DNA of 64,000 nt from Isoetes taiwanensis (GCA_021234155.1 JAJEKV010000015.1:8803046-8867045); one strand, 5' to 3'. Shown: positions 45,440-57,380, counted from the first letter of the stretch. Notes: generated from the letters alone by a model not told the origin. Program-made: numbers and translations.

Positions 45440-46956
45440 TTTATATCAAAGCATACAACCTTCAAATGTTTATCAACTTAAACCATCAAATTTATTTGCA
45501 ATTACTCTAGAGTGCTATAGGTAATCCTTAGTCAATATTTATTTTATCATTCAACCATTGAACATAATCATAGAAAAACACTGTAGCTATGGTCATTGAC
45601 CGAATTACTGTAGCAAGTCTGACCAAATAACAATTTGCAAAAACATGATCGGATTAGCTCATTGTCGACTCAGATTGTCATGAATATGCTTGTTAATTAT
45701 GTTTGATCCCAGTACCAATATGTACAGAAGGGATTCGACGGTTTAGCCAAGCAAATCGGCCGACCTTGAGCTGGAACAATTAAAAAATGGAAATGGCTCC
45801 ATTTTGGTAGCCTAAATCCCTGGAATAATAATAGAAATTTTAACTTTGAACCATTGACCTTAGCTTTCAAAGTTGAGTAATTTCCTTATGGGATATTTAC
45901 ATTGATCAATGATCCCCTTTAATCACATATCACTATATACATTATATGAGTAACTATGTAGATAGTGAACATACCTCTGCTTCAAGGCTTGTAATGTGTA
46001 ACTGTTGAAAAACCCGTACTTGAAGACTTGTAATGTGTAACTATTGAAAATATGATGAACATCATTTGAATATTTAACACCATACACATGGTTGATTCCT
46101 CTCAATTAACGCATTCTGTTTGCTCAGTCCCCTGTTTGCTCGGTCATTGTCTCATGCCATTTTCTCTGTAACACAGGCTTTTATATCTGACTTAGATTTT
46201 TCTTTTGCTCCATAGATCATTATCTACAAAGCAATGATCTTGGAGAAGACATAATTTTAGTTGTGCTTTTTTCTGTCTTCCTGCACTCTTCTTGTGGGAA
46301 AAAATAGAACGTTTCCGTCCTGTGTAGCATTAACCAACAACAACTTATGGATTAGATGTATAAAAAACTGTTAAAATGAAGATATTGTTAAAACTGTATT
46401 TTGAGATGCATCTCAATGCTTGCACAGATCATCATCACATATCATGGCCGAGTCCTAATCTTTGGGTCTAGTCTTGGTCGAGGTGTGACTTACTTGCATT
46501 TGAATCTGATAAAAGAGCTGTGAACATCACAATTAACGGGTGTATTTCTCATAGCTACACGTGTCATGGTTTTATGAATTTTACAAAAACAATGGGATCT
46601 TTTTCTCTTAAATTAAGCTATTATGTTCTTGGTTTCAAGCCCATTTTACAAATTGCGGCATTAGTGCACAGAGCTTACAAGGGGCGATCGGCCTAAAACT
46701 TTACTCAAATTTTGGCATCTACGTAAGTGATTTCGATCTTGCACGGAAAGATCTTTGCTTCATTTTGCCAGATTCCACTGTCATCATAACACGCACTTTT
46801 TCTATGCTTCGTTCTTATCATGGTATCACGGGCATCCTTATGGACATGAAGAACTTGCGGTTTAGAAGATTATGATCCGATATTTTGTTTTTCAGGCTCT
46901 TTTAGTAAGTTCACCTGTTCTTTATTAAGACATAAAGTATTATAGGTACGTGCTGC
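45440..46956. other. AT-rich stretch left of the YR element
   Basis: Probably the Copia 5' LTR in part. A roughly 48-base phrase with CTTGTAATGTGTAACT.TTGAAAA is duplicated at 45980-46060. No gene seen. Confidence 0.35.
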
Positions 46957-47178
46957 AATGCTATGGTTCTCTTCTTATATAGAAGAGAACCATCATTCTG
47001 GGGAAAGGGACGTCTGTTTTGGCGTCATGCTATTTTGGACGTAGGAGTCATCTTTAGCCTGAGCTTTCTTTGACCCATGATTTCTTTAGCCACATGCGCT
47101 ATATATCCACAGCCGTTTCCAAACAATTCTCATCGGCGTTTCCCTTGAGCTGAATTCTCTTTGTTCCTGTGTTTCCCT
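46957..47178 (+). repeat. Split repeat A1
   Basis: Matches 54970-55188 with small gaps, sharing CATGATTTCTTTAG, GCGCTATATATCC and TTTCCCTTGAGCTGAATTCT. Opens with AATGCTATGG and an 11-bp stem palindrome at 46965-46991 (GGTTCTCTTCT / AGAAGAGAACC, loop TATAT). Confidence 0.88.
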
Positions 47179-47641
47179 ACAAGCCTATTCTTTCATTCAG
47201 GTACTGCTCTCTGCCTGCTCCAGAAGGATTGGGCTCAGAATTGCCAGCTGTTTTAAAACATCCGGTATTCTTGCAGCCCGATCCCCTAAAACTAATGGGC
47301 ATTGACGCATGCTTGGCTTGTTCTCTCAGGTTTTCTTTGTCCTAGTACGTTACGTGTTAGATTAGCGACCCTTCTACTCCCTCTCGTCCGTATCGCCCCA
47401 TCCTTTTACCTTTCGACCATGATGCGTCTACTACGTCCCTTTCCTATTTTTTTTCACGATTAAGCGGGTGTCTATTATCGCTCTATGTCGGTTCTGCTTC
47501 GCCCTCTGCTGTCCTTCTTGATTACGTGTTAAGCCATATTCCTCCCCTTTTATCATGATTCTATGCGATTACGCTCTTCTTTTTGGTGCAGCGGGATGCT
47601 TACCTTCGATCATCCATTGTTTAGCGCCTTGATCACATCTA

Positions 47642-50560
47642 TTGTTTAGTGTCTTACGTTACGGTTGGATTAAGCCATGCTTTTTGCCATCTATCCTGGT
47701 CCCGGCTGCTCTCTCCTCTCTGCGTTATCGGCCCATGGGTTTTTATCTTGTTCCCTTCCAAGCGGGGTTTTTAGTCCCCTCTCCCCTCTGCCAAACCCGG
47801 CCGAGTCTTCTCATGGCGGAGTCCCGGTTGGGTTTTCCCCTCCGTCGTCGGCCGGGATCGGCCTGGATTTTTCGAGGGGGATACCGGGTCGGAGTGTCCC
47901 GACGAAGTCGGGTTGTCCCGGGTTCCGGGTCCCTGTATCCCGTTGCCCCCCCTTTCCTTCCTTCGTTGTTTCTTTTACTTTTTCTTAGATAGGTTTTGAG
48001 TTTTGTTTTTCTATAGTCTAGGTTTTCTTATCTATGGTGTGGTCTTGTTTTTAGCTTTTTTGTGATGTAAGGTAGTGATGTTGGTTTTGTCAAGTTCGAT
48101 GATGCATGTGGATTGTTAGGTAGGGTTTGGTCTTGTTTTTTCCAGTTGTGTGTATGATCTCTTGACCTTTTTGCATACGCATTTATAATTGTGTTCACTA
48201 TAGTTCTTTACTATGGAAAACCTATGGCTCGCATGTATTTGCTCATATTCATGCATTGGCTTTTCGCGGCATCAACTTCCCCCTCCTTGTCTCTTTATTC
48301 GAATTTGTTGTGCTAAGTGTCTTGCCTTTTTGTTTTACATATTATGTTCTTAAGCCTATGTATGGACAATTGCCATTTTGCTCGTTTTCTCATAACGGTC
48401 TGGGGGGTTTTTTTGGCTAGATAGGGTCGGTTTTTTGGGATTTGTTTCGACTCGTTTTCTTTTTCGCCGTGATTGTCATTGGTGTGTTTCTTTCGTTGGG
48501 TGTTTGGTTTTTTCGTTCCTATGTTGTTTTCCAATAAATTTTTCGGTTTGTTCATGTGGTTCTTACCCCCCTTTTCTTCTTTCAGTGACCATGTGTGCTC
48601 AATCTACTCTTCGGAGCTTTTACTGCGCCCACCACGGATACCGATCTGCATTCCCCCTCCTTTGCCCTCTTGTCATACTGCCCAATGTCCACTGTTCCAT
48701 CCGACCCAAAGATTTTTCCTACCTTTTTCCATTTGAGGGCCATGACCCTAATCTTTATGTTTGCTTTCAACCTCAATCATTTGTTTTGGTCCCTTGATCG
48801 GCTGCCCAGACATCTTCCTCTTCTTTGACATTTATGTCGGATTGCCTTTGGTTCTCCTCTTATCCGGATGATGCCATCGACCAGGTGGATTTTGGCGTTG
48901 ATTATTACCGCGACCCCATCAGCCCGAACTAACTTTGAGCCGGAGGTTCCTAATATGGTGTATTTTCGCCTAGGGATTTGGTTGTTTGCTTTGCATTGGT
49001 GGGGCGGCGGCCGCGTCTTTTAGGTTCCAGGTTCGCGACCGTTTCTCTGTATTTGCATGCTACGTTCTCCTCCTATGCCCGGGTTGGAGATCCGAAAGGC
49101 TCGTTTAAGCCCCATTTTGGGCTCTGTATCCTATCTTCCTTGGCGTTTCTTCACCCAGACCCTCTTGCACTCTTGTCTCCGGTTCGTCCGGATGTGATGG
49201 CACCTCGTACCCACATAGAGAAGCTCCATTGTAGCATCCGGTCCTCCGGCACAGTTTTAGCCAAACAGTTGTCATTTTTTTTGGTTTGCACCTCGGTGCT
49301 TTTGTTATTGTTTGTGTTGAAAATAAAAGATTTTGCAATTTTTATCCCTTGGATCTCTCGGTTCCCCATTTTTTTGATTTCTTGTTGGTTCTAAGGGGTT
49401 TTGTTTTCAGGGATGGTGATGCCAACCAAATGGTTGCACTCGGTCGGATGCCCCATGCGTGCAGGGGTTGATTGCAGACGGAAACGTATTGCCACTCGCT
49501 GGTACGCATCGGACGAGCGCCGTTTCTTCTCCCCGCGCTCCTCCACTTTCTCCCAAGTAAAACCGCTCCCTTGGGTTCTTTTAAGCAACTTGGGCCCCTC
49601 TTCCTCCTCGAATCCATTTAGGGGTGCCTTTACAACCTCAACATTTTTCCACACCCTTTTTAATATTCCCGCACCTCCCACCTTTTTGTTCCCTCTTCGG
49701 CTATGCCCCATCAAGCATTCTCGCCTCCTCCTCCCCACCACGTTGGTTTTTCCCCCATAGCCACTCCCGCCTCCCCGCAACTTCAACACGGCCCTCCGCC
49801 ATTTTTTTTTTTTCCACCACACCTGCCCCATCGGTGGCCTCCCTCCCAATATGAACTCTTATTGCCTCAGGTCCTTCAATCCCCCGCAATTCTAAGATGG
49901 CCTAAATTAATGAATTTGCGGACATCTCTTTCAAGCCCGGGCTTCCATTCCGCGGGTCGTCGACCATCCTTGCGGAGGAAGTAACGAGAGCGGTGACTAG
50001 GACCTTGCCCTCTTTCAAACCGGGATTCTTCACGCACCAAAGTATGAGTTTTTGGCTGCTCACGAAGACCGATTTCGGGAGGTTGTATGCTTCGCTGTTC
50101 TCTCTCTCTCATGTGCGGACTTCGGGTCTTGAAACTCATCGAGGAGGGTAAGATGGCAACTCAACACGTGAAATTTCTTTTGATTGCTGATCGCGGAAGG
50201 GTATGATGTTGCTTTGACTTTGGTCGATCATTCAGGGCTTGTCTTTGTCCGGCTGATGACTTCTCGCCGCTTGAAATTAGCCCGGCCAAGGCCGCCTTGA
50301 TCGTCGCACTAATTCTCGCCACAAAAGCTCAAATACCTTTTTCTTCTCATCCAATACTCCTGGTGCCCCCTCTGTTCCTTTTCCTGGTACCTTCGCTTGT
50401 TTTGTACATTCGTGTCCGAATAACCATAGAATTGAGACATGTTTTGCTCGGTGGCAAGAGATCGAACACTCCTTTGGCACTCCCTCCTGCCTCCTTCCCT
50501 CCCACGGTGCCCCAGCTTCCCATCACTCCTCAATATTTCCCTCCTCAAATATGAGGATTT
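47642..50560 (+). pseudogene. Candidate gag region of the YR element, decayed
   Basis: Position 5' of RT suggests gag. Frames are short and shifting; proline-rich text (SPPPPHHVGFSPIATPASPQ near 49715; GFHSAGRRPSLRRK near 49940) and AAHEDRFREVV (about 50055) look protein-like, but I recognise no domain. Frames 47642-47992 and 49401-49760 are the longest. Function inferred only from position. Confidence 0.3.
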
Positions 50561-50616
50561 GGTTGATGGAGTTAAAATCAGACGGCTATGACCGTACTGT
50601 TGATTAATTTTTTGTG

Positions 50617-51640
50617 AATTGGAGATATACAACAATTATGTTTTTTGACACCATGTTTTTCCTTTAAAGTTGTGATGGCTTGTTGACCATGTCTAAAAGT
50701 GAATTGGGATATATACAACTATTATGGTTTTGTGCAACCATGTTTTTCCTTTAAAAGTTGTGATGGCTTGTTGCTACATCATTTTTCAAATTCTCGTTGA
50801 ATTGTTGGATCTCGGTATTTGGTTGTATCGGCTTGGTTGCATTGCATTTAGCATTAGAGGTTAGCTTGTTTTGGGTCAGTCGAGTTGACAGAATTCTCTA
50901 GTGTTTTTTCTTCACTACTCTAGACTCTTACTGGCCGGCTTCTTGACCTTATGAATTCCTTTTATTTCTAATTTCCGTTTTGTTGTCATAGTATGCTTTT
51001 GTTGCGACTGCTTTTTTGTTGTTTTCCCACGTAGACATTGCATTTGCTTTGATTCTAGGTTGTCTTTGTATGATTTTTTCCCTTTTTAAAGATATGCATC
51101 TCCCCTTTCCTTTGCAACGACGCTTTGGTCGATCATTTAGGGATGAAAGGTTTGGTTTTCCAAACAATCGTCTTAGGTCTTTGAACCATGGTCTCTTTAA
51201 AGTTGTAATTATCTTGCCCGCTTCCGTTTCTCAAGTTCTCGTTGGTTGTTGGATCTAAGTACTTGGGTTGTATCGTTTTGGTTGTTAGCTTTAGATGATA
51301 GATTACTATTCTTGGGTCGGTCCGGTTGATGGAGTTCTCTAGTGTTTGTTTTGCTACATGACCACCTTCTTTAGGATAGCTAGCCTTGCGTGGGAGTTCC
51401 TCGATTTCTAGCTTCCTTGTTGTCATCATTTTTGCATCTCCATCTCGCTGGTTTCCCATGCTATGCTTTATTTTGGCTTGCTAGGTAGGATAAGAGGTTT
51501 GACCCCCTTTTTCCTCCCCACATGTGCATAGTCCCTTCTTTGCAAAGGCGGTTAGATGGTTGATTAAAAAATGTCCCAGTTAGGTTGTTATTCGGTTTTT
51601 TGGTTTTATCCGATTCAGCACATATTTCTCTTTGACTCTC
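50617..51640. repeat. Diverged tandem duplications inside the YR element
   Basis: A unit of about 84 bp with CCATGTTTTTCCTTTAAAGT occurs at about 50617 and 50700. A larger unit of about 450 bp with GTTGGATCT..GTAT and GAGTTCTCTAGTGTTT-like text occurs at about 50800 and 51250. Non-coding leader between gag and pol. Confidence 0.55.
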
Positions 51641-52034
51641 TCTCTCCAAACTTTGGGGTCTCTGCGGGCTCCGGTTTGTTCAACATATATTGGCATATCG
51701 GAAACGTTTTTAATTGGGCTTAGGCCGTTCCCTTCGATAAATTTCTTTTACTATAGTGGATCATGGTAGCAATTTTTCATGTTTGTTGTTGGGCATTCTC
51801 ATTATATGTATTCCCCAAGAATGCATCCCCCTTCTCTGTTTCGAAACTCTAGTCATTGTTATCGGCAAAGCATTCTTTTCCTATGAACTATGTAGAATAG
51901 GCATTTTAGAGCGAGTTTTTCTTTCATTGTTATCTTGTTCTTTCTTATATGATTTGTTGCTATTTAAGATTGCACTCCGCTTTTTCCTCTTGTACATCCC
52001 TCATCTCGCATTGATCCTATCGTAGCCGACTCTA

Positions 52035-53513
52035 TTGCATCATCTACCGCCGTCCTCAATCGCCTCTTGTCCGCTTTTCTTTTTTGCGGTCTTCGCTCTC
52101 CCAACAGGTGCTCAAATTGGATCCGGTTTGGTTATCGCTTGCCTTGGCTTACTCATTCCCCGCCTAACCCTTTTTGCAAAAAATCATTCGTCCTTGTTTA
52201 CCCAACTCGATTTTGTTTCGTTCGCCATCTCGACCTCCTTTTCCCGGTGCCGCCCCCTTGTGCCTTCTTGTCCCTTCTTCATTCCCCGTTTCGGTGTGGT
52301 CCCTAAAGGTCCAAGGCAAGTGGCGTCTTATCTTAGACTTTATGGTCTTGAACTCCTTTTTATCCGCCCCCCTTTTCGCTATGAATCATTAGACCTACTC
52401 TCTCATCTTTGCAAACCTGCCGATTTCCTTTTTGTAGTCGATTTGAAATCTGGTTACCATCATGTCTCCATATGGCCTCCTCACCGTTCTTTCCTTGGTT
52501 TTTCGCTGGACGGTCAGTTTTTTGTCTTCAATGTTCTCCCCTTTGGACTCGCCTCTGCTCCATTTGTGTTCACCAAACTCATTCGGCAGTTGGTCCGCCG
52601 GTGGCGTGCTCAGGGTATCCGTTGCTCCCCATATGTTGATGATATCCTGTTTCTGTGTCAATCCTCGCCCGAATCCCTTCAGGTCCAGATTATTTTTGAC
52701 TTACAACAAGCCGGTTTTCTTCTCGCCTGGAAAAAGTGTCGGTTTCGCATTTCTCATCGCACTGTCTTCTTAGGTTTCATCGTCGATGCTCAGCATGGTT
52801 TGTTCCGCATCTCCGCCTCTAAAAAGTCGCGCGCTGTATCTCTTTGTTCCGACTTGCTTGCTGCACCTATGGTCTCTGCTCGCTTGATTGCTCGTTTCCT
52901 CGGTTTCATTCAGTCCTTGCGTCTAGTTTTTGGCCACCTGTGTGCTGTCTTAACCTCAGGCCTTCACTTGGATCTTCGCTGCTCTGAGCTTTGGGACACT
53001 CCTTTTCTGCTTTCCCCCCTCTCACGTCATGAACTGTGTCTTTGGCAGACTATTGTGTTCAGGTTTGACCGTTGTCCTCTTTGGCCCCCTCTCCTCACGA
53101 AAGTCACCCTCGGATTTGATGCTAGCAATGAAGGTTGGGGTGGTTGGTTGTCGATTCCGGGTACACCTGTGCTCTCTTTTCATGGCCTTTTTACCGCATC
53201 TGAGTGTCTTCAGTCCTCGACATGGCGTGAGTTGTTTGCCCTGCTCCAATTGTTGCAGCATTTTGCTAGCCTCCTCTTCAACTCCATTGTAGTTGCTCGT
53301 GGTGATAATCAGAATGTCGCGTTTTTATTGCAAAAGGGTGGTTCCTCGTCTCCAGTTCTCCATCTGCTTTTAATCGAGCTTTTCATTTTCTGTTATCACC
53401 ATAGGATTCAACTCGAGCCGTTGTGGGTTCCCCCGCTTGGAAATGAGTGGGCTGACTATTTGTCTAAGATTTGTAAGTTTGATGAGTTCTCCCTTTCCTC
53501 CCGAGGCTTTTAG
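52035..53513 (+). CDS. Reverse transcriptase-RNase H of the YR retrotransposon (open, 492 codons)
   Basis: Copies the element RNA into DNA in cytoplasmic particles. RT: FVVDLKSGYHHV (residues 133-144), VLPFGLASAPFVFTKLIRQL (167-186) and catalytic YVDD (200-203), then FLGFIVDA (245-252). RNase H with four acidic residues in place: GFDASNEGWGG (D362), TWRELFALL (E399), ARGDNQNVAFLLQKGG (D424), NEWADYLSK (D474). The Ty3-like palm with DIRS-type RNase H fits DIRS-order pol. The protein N-terminus is uncertain: the first 90 residues do not look like RT, and the start was taken as the first ATG. A Gly-Pro-His-His-Val-Asp-Arg-Phe-Ala extension follows in the next frame (53520-53580), a conserved block after RNase H in this order, so a frameshift near 53510 breaks pol. 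Confidence 0.85.
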   Translation: MHHLPPSSIASCPLFFFAVFALPTGAQIGSGLVIACLGLLIPRLTLFAKNHSSLFTQLDFVSFAISTSFSRCRPLVPSCPFFIPRFGVVPKGPRQVASYLRLYGLELLFIRPPFRYESLDLLSHLCKPADFLFVVDLKSGYHHVSIWPPHRSFLGFSLDGQFFVFNVLPFGLASAPFVFTKLIRQLVRRWRAQGIRCSPYVDDILFLCQSSPESLQVQIIFDLQQAGFLLAWKKCRFRISHRTVFLGFIVDAQHGLFRISASKKSRAVSLCSDLLAAPMVSARLIARFLGFIQSLRLVFGHLCAVLTSGLHLDLRCSELWDTPFLLSPLSRHELCLWQTIVFRFDRCPLWPPLLTKVTLGFDASNEGWGGWLSIPGTPVLSFHGLFTASECLQSSTWRELFALLQLLQHFASLLFNSIVVARGDNQNVAFLLQKGGSSSPVLHLLLIELFIFCYHHRIQLEPLWVPPLGNEWADYLSKICKFDEFSLSSRGF

Positions 53514-53730
53514 CTTGATTGAGTCTCGATGGGGCCCTCACCATGTCGACCGCTTTGCTAGTCCGCCTAATGCTTTACTTCCGCCTTCAATACCAAGGAT
53601 GCTTTACCCTTTTTCAATTCCCCGATGCTTTTCTCCTACAATTGGCTTGTTCAATAATTTCGCTTTCCTCCCGCCCTTAGTCCCCTCGCCGTCTTGCACC
53701 ATGCCTCGCGCCTTTGCCATGCTCGCTTAA
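53510..53730 (+). pseudogene. Post-RNase H conserved block of the YR element
   Basis: The frame 53437-53730 reads SRWGPHHVDRFASPPNALLP, matching the wGP..vDrFAs..N.. block that follows RNase H in DIRS/Ngaro-type polyproteins. In-frame continuity with the RT-RH frame is lost by one shift. Confidence 0.6.
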
Positions 53731-54239
53731 CTTTGGTTGTTTTTCATGGCCTTCGCCCCTTTGTGGCCGTTAATCGCTTCTAACACAAACCCTCGCGGCC
53801 ATTTGTGGTTGATGCACTATTTTTCATGAGTTTTCGTGCTTTGCTTCCTTCGGCCTCGGCCTTAAGCGGGTGAAAAGCGACATGTGGCTTTATTTGCTCT
53901 AATTGTGTATTTGAATAAGGTTGGTAATATGATTTGGTTCTGATTATGGTTATGTGGTGTGTGTTTCGGATATGTCTTACCGTGCATTTTTTCCGCATAT
54001 CTTTTTTTTTTTGTGGCTCCTATCCTCACCTCCATTCTTCAATCCCGCTATTTCAACCCTTCTTGCTTATGCCTCGCTTGGGCGATTTCGGGTCTTGGTG
54101 CTTGTCCCACGGTGTCCCTTTTCTTCCTGCTTCATCCATCCATGTCGTGGCCTTCTTCGGGTGATCTTACCGTGTCTTCGCCCGGCCAATTACCTCGATG
54201 GGGGTGCTTCTGGCCATCTCATTTTTCACAAACTGATTA

Positions 54240-54935
54240 ATGCCCCTTCTCCGGTGTTCAGGTCCTTTACCCTCATTGGTCCCCAAATCGGCCCGCTTCG
54301 GTCCACACCTCGACCCATGGTTGCCCTCACCGCTGCTCCGCGTCCGCCTTGTAATGTTATCCTTTGCCCCGACCCATGCGGAATGGCGTGACTTGATGAA
54401 AGCCTCTTTAGTTACCTTATGTTTTGCCTTTGGCTTTCTCCGTATTTCGGCCCTTCATTTTGAATTGGCGAGACGACCTTTTTCCTGATCATGTCTGGCG
54501 TAACAATCCGAAGTCTAAATGTGACCAGGTTAGGGCGCCAGAAGTCTTGATTGCACGTACCGGTTCGGTCTCTTGCCCGGTCCATCTCTTGCAGCGCTTG
54601 TTTTTCGCTTGCTCATTCCATGTCATTGATCCTCCTGGGGGTGGACCCTTGTTTAGATCCTCTTTGTCCTCTTGTCGTGCTTTATCTTACTCCACCGCGC
54701 GTGCATGGTGGTTTGAGTGCTTGCGTCGTATCGGTTTAGTTCCCAATCTTTTGGTACTCATGCGGGGGTCGGGGGGGCGGCGGCCTCTGCGGGGCGCGGT
54801 TTCTGCTGAGGTGGTTAGCTCTCCGCGAGTTGGCATTACGCTTCTTCTCATGCTGCACGTCCTACCCGATGTTGAAGAGCCGCCTCCGCGCTCTCGCAAT
54901 CTCGGCTCGGATAGTTGGAGATAGGTTCCTCTTTA
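54240..54935 (+). pseudogene. Tyrosine recombinase of the YR element, frameshifted
   Basis: The recombinase would integrate the circular cDNA. Frame 54240-54488 reads EWRDLMKASLVTLCFAFGFL then RISALHFEL, the box with the first catalytic Arg (LLRxSEL type). The next frame reads KSKCDQVRAPEVLIAR and SCPVHLLQRLFFACSF (54510-54610), and a third frame near 54752 reads FGTHAGVGGAAASAGRG, the THSxRxGGA box with the second Arg absent. The C-terminal part with the nucleophilic Tyr is not identified. At least two frameshifts make it inactive. Confidence 0.7.
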
Positions 54936-54938
54936 TGT

Positions 54939-54974
54939 TTATTGTTGTTTTTTAAAGGACCTTTCCTAGAATGC
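54939..54974 (+). repeat. Split repeat B1
   Basis: TTATTGTTGTTTTTTAAAGG followed by ACCTTTCCTAGAATGC; matches B2 at 55853-55889 with two small differences. Ends in the AATGC core where A2 begins. Confidence 0.82.
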
Positions 54975-55188
54975 TATGGTTCTCTTCTTATATAGAAGAG
55001 AACCATCGTTCTGGGAAAGGGACGTCCGCTTAAGCGCCATGCTATTCCGACGTGGAGTCATCTTTAGCTTGAGCTTTCTTTGGCCCATGATTTCTTTAGC
55101 TCATGCGCTATATATCCCTCGCGGACTTCCAAGCAATTCTCATCGGTGTTTCCCTTGAGCTGAATTCTCTTTGTTCCAGTGTTTCCCT
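54970..55188 (+). repeat. Split repeat A2
   Basis: Second copy of A1, including the 11-bp stem palindrome at 54978-55004, which has stayed identical while flanking bases diverged. Confidence 0.88.
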
Positions 55189-55852
55189 CCCTCCCTCCTC
55201 TGTAATGGATCGGAGTTTTTTAGCTAAACTTGGTTTTTGGTTGGTTTCTATTTATCCCGCCTCGTGAGGGCAGGTTCTCCTCTTCTCTATTATCTTGTTG
55301 AGGCTGGTGGCCTCTGCTATGTCCCAACAGAATACATGTCGCCGGAGGGCACCGTAGGACCCCCGGGGTCGGGCCTAGTCTATCTTACTCTCACTCTCTC
55401 TCTCTCGGCGTAGCTGTGCGCTTCCGAGTGATCCATTTTTCTCTCATTTTTCCCATTCATCCTTTTTCCTTTCCCTTACGTTTGATGATGCTTGGCCTGT
55501 CAGGCTCCTAACTCTTTGTCTTGTCTTAACTTTCCATGAGGTCTGTTGTGTGCAGTAGCTGGACTATCCTGGCGGTTCCCGAGCGGTTTCTACATGTTTG
55601 GGGGTCGGATTTTGGGGTCCAGTGTTCGATGGGGTGGCGGAAATGATGCTGGTGGGTGGTCGTCGAAGCATTTTGGTGATAACGTATGCTTCGAGAGGAA
55701 GCTTTTGATGCTTGGATTGGGGGTGTTTTGACTCCCTAGGATGTTTCTCTAATCTTTATTGCTATTCACTCATTTGGGGTGATTTATGCACTCCCATGAT
55801 TCATTGTACTCATCTCATTCAGCTCAATGAAAACTCCACTTCACTTCTTCGG

Positions 55853-55889
55853 TTATTGTTGTTTTACAAAGGACCTTTCCCTAGAATGC
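55853..55889 (+). repeat. Split repeat B2 (right end of the YR element)
   Basis: TTATTGTTGTTTTACAAAGG then ACCTTTCCCTAGAATGC. The element ends at the AATGC core; non-homologous sequence (AAAATACTATAAG) follows. Confidence 0.82.
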
Positions 55890-56926
55890 AAAATACTATA
55901 AGATTTCAGGCAATATACTATATGGTGTTGATTTTTTACATGCAAAATATAATTATAAAGGCTCTCGCTGCACTACGTCACCCCCCATGTGAATATGCAC
56001 CCAAACAAAAGGGGGTGTAAGGGGGAATCTAATTTTAATGCTTGTAATGTAATGGTTTGTGTTATAGGTTAAAAACAAATTTTGCCCCTTCGGGGCAATG
56101 AAAATTGTGTATGAATGTTGTGTACATTGCTATAGGTTCTTGTGCCTAAGACAATGTGGCTTGAAGACCACTTACAGTTGCGCTGCAAAAATTTCTATAA
56201 TATATATTTGTAATAAGCAAGTAGGCCAAAAAATATATATCATTATGAGGGTCTCCATTCTACATATTGGAATACAAAAGGAAACTCTACAATATTGATG
56301 AAAAATATAATGCTAAAGAGAATGCATTTATGATGTAAACCAGTTACAATATCCCTAGGTAGTAGAATTCCATATGCTAGACATGTTAGAACATGTGTTT
56401 AGGAAATGGAGCCATGAAGGATGTCACTGTTTGTTTAAGTCACTAATCAAATCACAATGATACTAAGTAAGCAGACACAATAAGAAAAAGAAAGAGGTGT
56501 GCAACCAAACATCTTATTCTGAAATGTAATTTTGTAAGTACATGTATTGCCAATATATGGTAGCAAGATTGGCCCATCAAAAGTGCCTCACCTCTTAGTA
56601 AAACATAACATAACTGTGAGTTTGAAGAAAGGCTGCAAAAAATGAAAGACTGATCATGGTTACCAGCAAATATAAAAAGTTCTTCAAGTCGTTATCTTAC
56701 ATATCAAATATTCCATGCTTGTACGGTATTCCATTGTCAATATTCCCAGGAATAATAATGTCCTTCCAAGTGTCAAATGCACTAGTATTTCGTTTGTTAA
56801 TATGATCCCCTGTAGTAAAACAAGTAGATGTAAGAAAAGTAGTGCCTATCTATATTCTTATATCAAGCAACAAAAACTACCTCTGGCGTGAGAAAAATTG
56901 ATCTGTTCAGATGACTAGCCCAATCC
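55890..56926. other. AT-rich intergenic, no gene seen
   Basis: Short frames without motif (e.g. 56098-56298). Confidence 0.4.
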
Positions 56927-57380
56927 TCCTATATTATAAAATTATACGGTGTGTCTTCAATGGCACCCTAATTTGGACGGCCGAGATTTATTTGACTAGA
57001 CGGTGGAGATTAACTTTAGTAAACAATCGAACTCCTTTGATCCTCATTCTGGCGAGGGGATGATTGTTTTTTCCTGGCTCTTTATTTCCTAAAACCTTAA
57101 TGTGCCCTTAGCCCTTTCTGGAGGAAGACATGGCCCCGTTGTTTTGCCGCCTTCTTCAACAGCTTCTGGCAGTCACAAGATCCATCGGCCATTGCAAGAT
57201 TGCTCATTGTAAGAAGGATGTTGGAAGGTAAATGTCGGTAGGGATCTATATTTTTTCCAAGGAAAGGATTGAATCCGTCATTTCGGAATGGATTAGGAAT
57301 GGATTAGAAGCATCTCTAGCCCTGTTTTTTGATGAGCTTTTTATCTGATTTTTGGATCAGGCTTCTGCAAGGAAGCGACC

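Larger units (their letters stand above)
46957..55889 (+). mobile_element. Tyrosine-recombinase (DIRS-order, PAT/kangaroo-like) retrotransposon with split direct repeats
   Basis: The layout is A1 (46957-47178), coding region, B1 (54939-54974) directly joined to A2 (54970-55188), a 660-bp spacer, and B2 (55853-55889). This A1..B1A2..B2 arrangement is diagnostic of PAT-type YR retrotransposons, which integrate a circular copy by a tyrosine recombinase instead of a DDE integrase and make no target duplication. The pol order RT-RNase H-YR is as expected. A1 and A2 differ by several indels and roughly 15 percent by eye, so the copy is old, yet the RT/RH frame is still open. Gag is not firmly identified. 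Confidence 0.85.

Noticed and set aside
49391-49849. 152-codon minus-strand frame
   Set aside because: Glycine/arginine/lysine-rich text is the complement of the proline-rich plus-strand region of the YR element; a shadow frame.
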